A stretch of 49,618 nucleotides of DNA. Origin: Leifsonia sp. CL147 (lineage in GTDB: Bacteria > Actinomycetota > Actinomycetes > Actinomycetales > Microbacteriaceae). The notes below the pieces were generated by a model, which was given only the letters and a program-made list of their open reading frames with translations, was not told the origin of the DNA and did not search any database. Shown one piece after another: positions 46,635 to 49,618 of this stretch (position 1 is the first letter of the stretch; each line of letters begins with the position of its first letter). Location: positions 219,471 to 269,088 of the forward strand of contig NZ_FOTM01000002.1 of assembly GCF_900114565.1 (NCBI RefSeq). Direction: 5' to 3'. The position numbers and the translations under genes were made by a program.

Positions 46635-47070
46635 CGATCGTCTCGCCGTACTGCGTCTCGCCCACGGGCTTGAAGCCGCTGCGCAGGAAGAACTGCTCCG
46701 GACCCAGCTCTCCGGACTCCCAGATCACGTGGAGCCGCTGGTGGCCGCGGGCCCGCGCCTCGTCGGCCAGCGCGCGGACGGCGAACGTGCCGATTCCGCG
46801 GCCCTGGTCGTCGGCGTCGACGTTGATGCGCCAGAGGATCGCCTTGAACTCCTCGTGCTCTGCATTGGGGTCGAAGTTGCCCATGATGAAGCCGACCACC
46901 TCGTCGCCGTCGAGCACGACGCGCTGCCACGACGTGTTCGGATCGGCGACCGCGGCCGCGGCCGAGTAGGACACAGGAGCGATGAACTGCTCCTGGCCCG
47001 GCTTCAGTGTCAGCGCGTTCGCCGCCACGACGGTCCGCGCGCTCAACTCTTCCAGTCTCAACTCAGCCAT
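46618..47070 (-). CDS. GNAT family N-acetyltransferase
   Basis: A 150-residue acetyltransferase. The acetyl-CoA-binding motif A is WRINVDADDQGRGIGTFAVRALADEARARG, with the Q-x-x-G-x-G core. It continues with HVIWESGELGPEQFFLRSGFK, which fits spermidine/spermine-type GNATs loosely. Substrate not known. The ATG at 47070 is preferred: TACCCT (plus coordinates 47077-47082) ends six bases before it, as for other leaderless genes here. Longer upstream reading enters the icd leader and coding region. It overlaps the ATL gene by 17 bp, so the two are co-transcribed. Confidence 0.85.
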   Translation of the reverse strand: MAELRLEELSARTVVAANALTLKPGQEQFIAPVSYSAAAAVADPNTSWQRVVLDGDEVVGFIMGNFDPNAEHEEFKAILWRINVDADDQGRGIGTFAVRALADEARARGHQRLHVIWESGELGPEQFFLRSGFKPVGETQYGETIGALDL

Positions 47071-47139
47071 GACGAAAGGGTAACGTGCGGGAGCGACTGC
47101 GGCATAGTCGCGCGCAGCCGACGATTCGCCGAGAGAAAC

Positions 47140-47157
47140 TGTCTCGATGTCAAGATA
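47140..47157. promoter_or_regulatory. Operator-like palindrome upstream of icd
   Basis: TGTCTCGATGTCAAGATA contains the imperfect palindrome TCTnGAnnTCnAGA and lies 59 bp before the icd ATG, in the gap to the divergent GNAT gene. It resembles the palindrome upstream of sucC (23899-23916). Confidence 0.45.
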
Positions 47158-47215
47158 GTTGTCGCACTCGGGTAAGCTGACGGAGGCTTGAAACGGCAGA
47201 CACCCCAGGAGAACC

Positions 47216-48430
47216 ATGGACAAGATCAAGGTTGACGGAACGGTCGTCGAACTCGACGGCGACGAGATGACGCGCATCATCTGGAAGGCGATCAAAGACT
47301 CCCTCATCCACCCGTACCTCGATGTGAACCTCGAGTACTACGACCTCGGAATCCAGAAGCGCGACGAGACCGACGACCAGATCACGATCGACGCGGCCCA
47401 CGCCATCCAGAAGCACGGCGTCGGCGTGAAGTGCGCAACGATCACGCCCGACGAGGCGCGCGTCGAGGAGTTCGGTCTCAAGAAGATGTGGAAGAGCCCG
47501 AACGGCACGATCCGCAACATCCTCGGAGGCGTCGTCTTCCGTGAGCCGATCATCATCTCCAACATCCCGCGGCTGGTCCCGGGCTGGAACAAGCCGATCG
47601 TCATCGGCCGTCACGCCTTCGGCGACCAGTACCGCGCGACCGACTTCACGTTCGACGGCCCGGGCACACTGACCATCAGCTTCCAGCCGAACGGCGGCGG
47701 CGAGGCGCAGAGCTTCGAGGTCTACCAGGCTCCCGGCGCCGGTGTCGCGCTCGCCATGTACAACCAGGACGAGTCCATCCGCGACTTCGCCCGCGCGTCG
47801 TTCAACTACGGCCTCGACCGCCAGTACCCGGTGTACCTGTCGACCAAGAACACCATCCTGAAGGCGTACGACGGCCGCTTCAAGGACCTCTTCCAGGAGG
47901 TCTTCGACACCGAGTACAAGCAGAAGTTCGACGCCGCCGGCCTCACGTACGAGCACCGCCTGATCGACGACATGGTCGCCTCCAGCCTCAAGTGGGAGGG
48001 CGGGTACGTCTGGGCCTGCAAGAACTACGACGGCGATGTCCAGTCCGACACCGTCGCCCAGGGCTTCGGCTCGCTCGGCCTGATGACCTCGGTGCTGACC
48101 ACCCCGGACGGCTCGGTCGTCGAGGCGGAGGCGGCGCACGGCACGGTGACCCGTCACTACCGCCAGCACCAGCAGGGCAAGCCGACCTCGACCAACCCGA
48201 TCGCCTCGATCTTCGCCTGGACGCGCGGCCTCGCGCACCGCGGCAAGCTCGACGGCAACCAGGACCTCATCGACTTCACGCACACCCTCGAGGACGTCGT
48301 GGTGAAGACGGTCGAGCAGGGCAAGATGACCAAGGACCTCGCACTCCTGGTCGGTCCCGAGCAGGCGTTCCTCACCACGGAGGAGTTCCTGGAGGCGATC
48401 AGCGACAACCTGAAGGCTCGCGTGGCCTGA
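47216..48430 (+). CDS. icd: NADP-dependent isocitrate dehydrogenase
   Basis: A 404-residue homodimeric (eukaryote-like, type II) isocitrate dehydrogenase producing 2-oxoglutarate and NADPH in the TCA cycle. It starts [21 protein letters not shown] and contains [23 protein letters not shown] (substrate-binding Ser and Arg), [14 protein letters not shown], the metal-binding [24 protein letters not shown] and [14 protein letters not shown] (cofactor-binding). Length is normal for this type. AGGAG is seven bases from the ATG. It is divergent from the GNAT gene and has an operator-like palindrome in between. Confidence 0.97.
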   Translation: MDKIKVDGTVVELDGDEMTRIIWKAIKDSLIHPYLDVNLEYYDLGIQKRDETDDQITIDAAHAIQKHGVGVKCATITPDEARVEEFGLKKMWKSPNGTIRNILGGVVFREPIIISNIPRLVPGWNKPIVIGRHAFGDQYRATDFTFDGPGTLTISFQPNGGGEAQSFEVYQAPGAGVALAMYNQDESIRDFARASFNYGLDRQYPVYLSTKNTILKAYDGRFKDLFQEVFDTEYKQKFDAAGLTYEHRLIDDMVASSLKWEGGYVWACKNYDGDVQSDTVAQGFGSLGLMTSVLTTPDGSVVEAEAAHGTVTRHYRQHQQGKPTSTNPIASIFAWTRGLAHRGKLDGNQDLIDFTHTLEDVVVKTVEQGKMTKDLALLVGPEQAFLTTEEFLEAISDNLKARVA

Positions 48431-48480
48431 CGCACTCGCGAGACCTGACGCACTCGCGAGACCTGACGCACTCGCGAGAC
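48427..48480. repeat. 18-bp tandem repeat overlapping the icd stop codon
   Basis: Three perfect head-to-tail copies of CTGACGCACTCGCGAGAC at 48427-48444, 48445-48462 and 48463-48480. The first copy contains the icd stop codon (TGA 48428-48430). Each copy includes the palindrome CTCGCGAG. Confidence 0.95.
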
Positions 48481-48486
48481 GCACGA

Positions 48487-48521
48487 AGGAGGCCCCGGGG
48501 ACGATGTCCCCGGGGCCTCCT
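48487..48521. terminator. Terminator between icd and the DUF805 gene
   Basis: A perfect 16-bp stem (48487-48502 with 48506-48521), starting AGGAGGCCCC, with a GAT loop. It lies between convergent genes and ends just before TCGTCG. Confidence 0.88.
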
Positions 48522-48543
48522 CGTCGCTGGTGCGATCGATCCG

Positions 48544-49026
48544 CTAGGCGCGCGGACGGTCGAAGCGGGCGCCCTCCGGCTTCGAGGGGAGCAGCGTGAG
48601 GACGAGCACGATGATGCCGCCCACGAACGGGATGAAGCCGAGGAAGAAGAACGGCCCGGCGAGGTTGGCGTCGTGCAGGCGTCGCCAGGTCAGGGCGAGC
48701 TGCGGGACGATCGTGGCCAGCCACCAGACGATGAGCACCACGAAGAGGACCCAGTAGAGCGGCCCGAGGGTCGCCGTTCCATCGCTGTTCACGCTCGCGC
48801 CGACCATCCCGAGGCTGAACATCAGGATGTAGAGCACGACGTCGACGATGAAGTATGCGAGGAACCACCACCAGTACTCGCTGCGGCTGGCGCGGCCGGT
48901 GAAGTCCGCATACTTCTTGAAGAAGCGCTGGATGGACTGCCCGAAGGAAGCGCCGTAGAGCGGCGCCCAGAGCGGGGTCTCGCCTGCGGATGCAGGCGGA
49001 GCGGTCGGATACTGGGGTGTCGTCAC
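48544..49026 (-). CDS. DUF805 domain membrane protein
   Basis: A 160-residue protein with a Pro-rich N-terminus, then a DUF805 domain: FFKKYADFTGRASRSEYWWWFLAYFIVD, TWRRLHDANLAGPFFFLGFIPFVGGII. About four helices. The GTG at 49026 is preferred over a start 14 codons upstream because AAGGA lies six bases before it. DUF805 members are small inner-membrane proteins without a known reaction. Confidence 0.9.
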   Translation of the reverse strand: MTTPQYPTAPPASAGETPLWAPLYGASFGQSIQRFFKKYADFTGRASRSEYWWWFLAYFIVDVVLYILMFSLGMVGASVNSDGTATLGPLYWVLFVVLIVWWLATIVPQLALTWRRLHDANLAGPFFFLGFIPFVGGIIVLVLTLLPSKPEGARFDRPRA

Positions 49027-49157
49027 GATGGGTCCTTTCCAAGACACGTGTTCGGGTGAGGCGCCCAACAGTCAAGCGCATGAGAGTGAACTGCAGGTAC
49101 AGCGTGACTCGGCGTGTCCTCCATCCGATCCCGCCAGCGGCCCAGCGGGTACGCGCG

Positions 49158-49323
49158 ACATTCGTCACGAATGTGCACCTCCGGGCGGCTGGGCGCGACA
49201 TTCGTCACGAATGTGCCGTCACTGCTGGCTGAGCGCGACATTCGTCACGAATGTGCCGTCACTGCCGGCTGAACGCGACATTCGTCACGAATGTGCACCT
49301 CCGGGTGGGTGAACGCGACATTC
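49158..49323. repeat. Palindromic repeat array 3, interrupted by an IS element
   Basis: Cores ATTCGTCACGAAT stand at 49160, 49200, 49240 and 49280, exactly 40 bp apart, each within GCGACATTCGTCACGAATGTGC. Filler between them alternates between two related sequences (CACCTCCGGG.. and CGTCACTGC..). A fifth unit begins on schedule (ACATTC at 49318-49323) and is cut off by the IS end. Confidence 0.93.
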
Positions 49324-49618
49324 CGGGCTGTGTCAAGCTGCGTGGAGTCGTTGGGTGGGGGTGTTGATGCCGACGAAGCCGGCTGGCTTTGGGGTGTTGG
49401 GGTGGTGGCGGAAGCGTTCGGGGTGGGCTTGGTAGTAGGCGTGTTGGACGTTGTGGCGGTGTTGCCAGTGGCGGTGCCAGCTGCCGTCGTGGACCTGGTC
49501 GGGTGAGAACAGGGCGATGCCGGAGTGTTTGTGGTGCTGGTTATACCAGGGCACGTAGGTGTCCATGAACGCCCGGGCTTGCTCGATCGTGTCGAAGATG
49601 CCGGGGTAGTTGGGGCGG
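49324..49618. mobile_element. End of an IS3-family insertion sequence (partial)
   Basis: The sequence changes abruptly from the palindromic array to transposon sequence near 49324. The transposase stop codon is at 49333-49335, about ten bases from this junction, typical of the right end of IS3-family elements. The other end is outside the window, so terminal inverted repeats and target duplication cannot be compared. Confidence 0.75.
49333..49618 (-). CDS. IS3-family transposase, C-terminal part (runs off window)
   Basis: The last 94 residues of an OrfB/DDE transposase; the rest lies beyond the window edge. Recognisable are FDTIEQARAFMDTYVPWYN, HHKHSGIALFSPDQVH, AYYQAHPERFRHHPNTP and GFVGINTPTQ, matching the end of the rve catalytic domain and the tail of actinobacterial IS3 transposases. 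No frameshift or stop is seen in the visible part. The catalytic DDE residues are not included. Confidence 0.85.
   Translation of the reverse strand, partial: RPNYPGIFDTIEQARAFMDTYVPWYNQHHKHSGIALFSPDQVHDGSWHRHWQHRHNVQHAYYQAHPERFRHHPNTPKPAGFVGINTPTQRLHAA

Overview
The window is a GC-rich actinobacterial chromosome segment. The gene set points to Microbacteriaceae, with a Leifsonia-like genome as my best guess: guaB, guaB3 and guaA lie close together, DUF3817 and SURF1 genes are neighbours, a PerM-like gene precedes purN-purH, class E sortase-type LAxTG anchors are present, and many start codons look leaderless. Most of it is housekeeping. No tRNA, rRNA or CRISPR was found.

Layout. 1-154: three copies of a palindromic repeat. 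155-2742: RarD-like permease, guaB and a terminator. 2750-7714 (minus): a MalY/PatB-like aminotransferase and, upstream of it, a compact five-gene operon of visibly lower GC. That operon encodes a small secreted Cys-containing peptide, a lipoprotein, a membrane-anchored peptidoglycan-binding protein, an ABC ATPase and a MacB/FtsX-like permease. It resembles a bacteriocin-like export or immunity cassette. 7882-15856: guaB3, glpD, a KhtTU-like K+/H+ antiporter pair, SURF1, DUF3817 and guaA. 15902-21008: Bax inhibitor-1-like protein, a small membrane protein divergent from a glycerophosphodiester phosphodiesterase, and pcrA. 21045-21197: two hairpins with a shared arm plus a 20-bp tandem repeat. 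21204-23756 (minus): an MpaB/DUF2236 protein and an LADTG surface protein with an odd basic tail. 23990-26106: sucCD.

26205-33518: two multispanning membrane proteins (the second PerM-like), purN, purH, a Leu/Val-type dehydrogenase and a membrane-anchored DDAH-like hydrolase. 33618-38057: a 1479-residue LASTG surface protein with DUF11/DUF7507 repeats. 38068-42090: a candidate WhiB7-type promoter, a 28-codon leader ORF and a heterodimeric ABC drug exporter with one degenerate ATP site. 42096-42436: nine 40-bp units of the same palindrome seen at the window start. 42786-45667: a receiver-only response regulator, a LuxR-type regulator and a histidine kinase. 45722-47070 (minus): lipoprotein, alkyltransferase-like protein and GNAT. 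47216-48521: icd with an 18-bp repeat and terminator. 48544-49026 (minus): DUF805. 49158-49323: a third palindrome array, cut in its fifth unit by an IS3-family element that runs off the window.

The most interesting items are the palindrome (ACATTCGT-S-ACGAATGT) arrays at three sites and the IS inside one of them; the secreted-peptide/ABC operon; the promoter and leader ORF before the ABC exporter; the DDAH-membrane fusion; and an 18-bp operator-like palindrome shared by sucC and icd.
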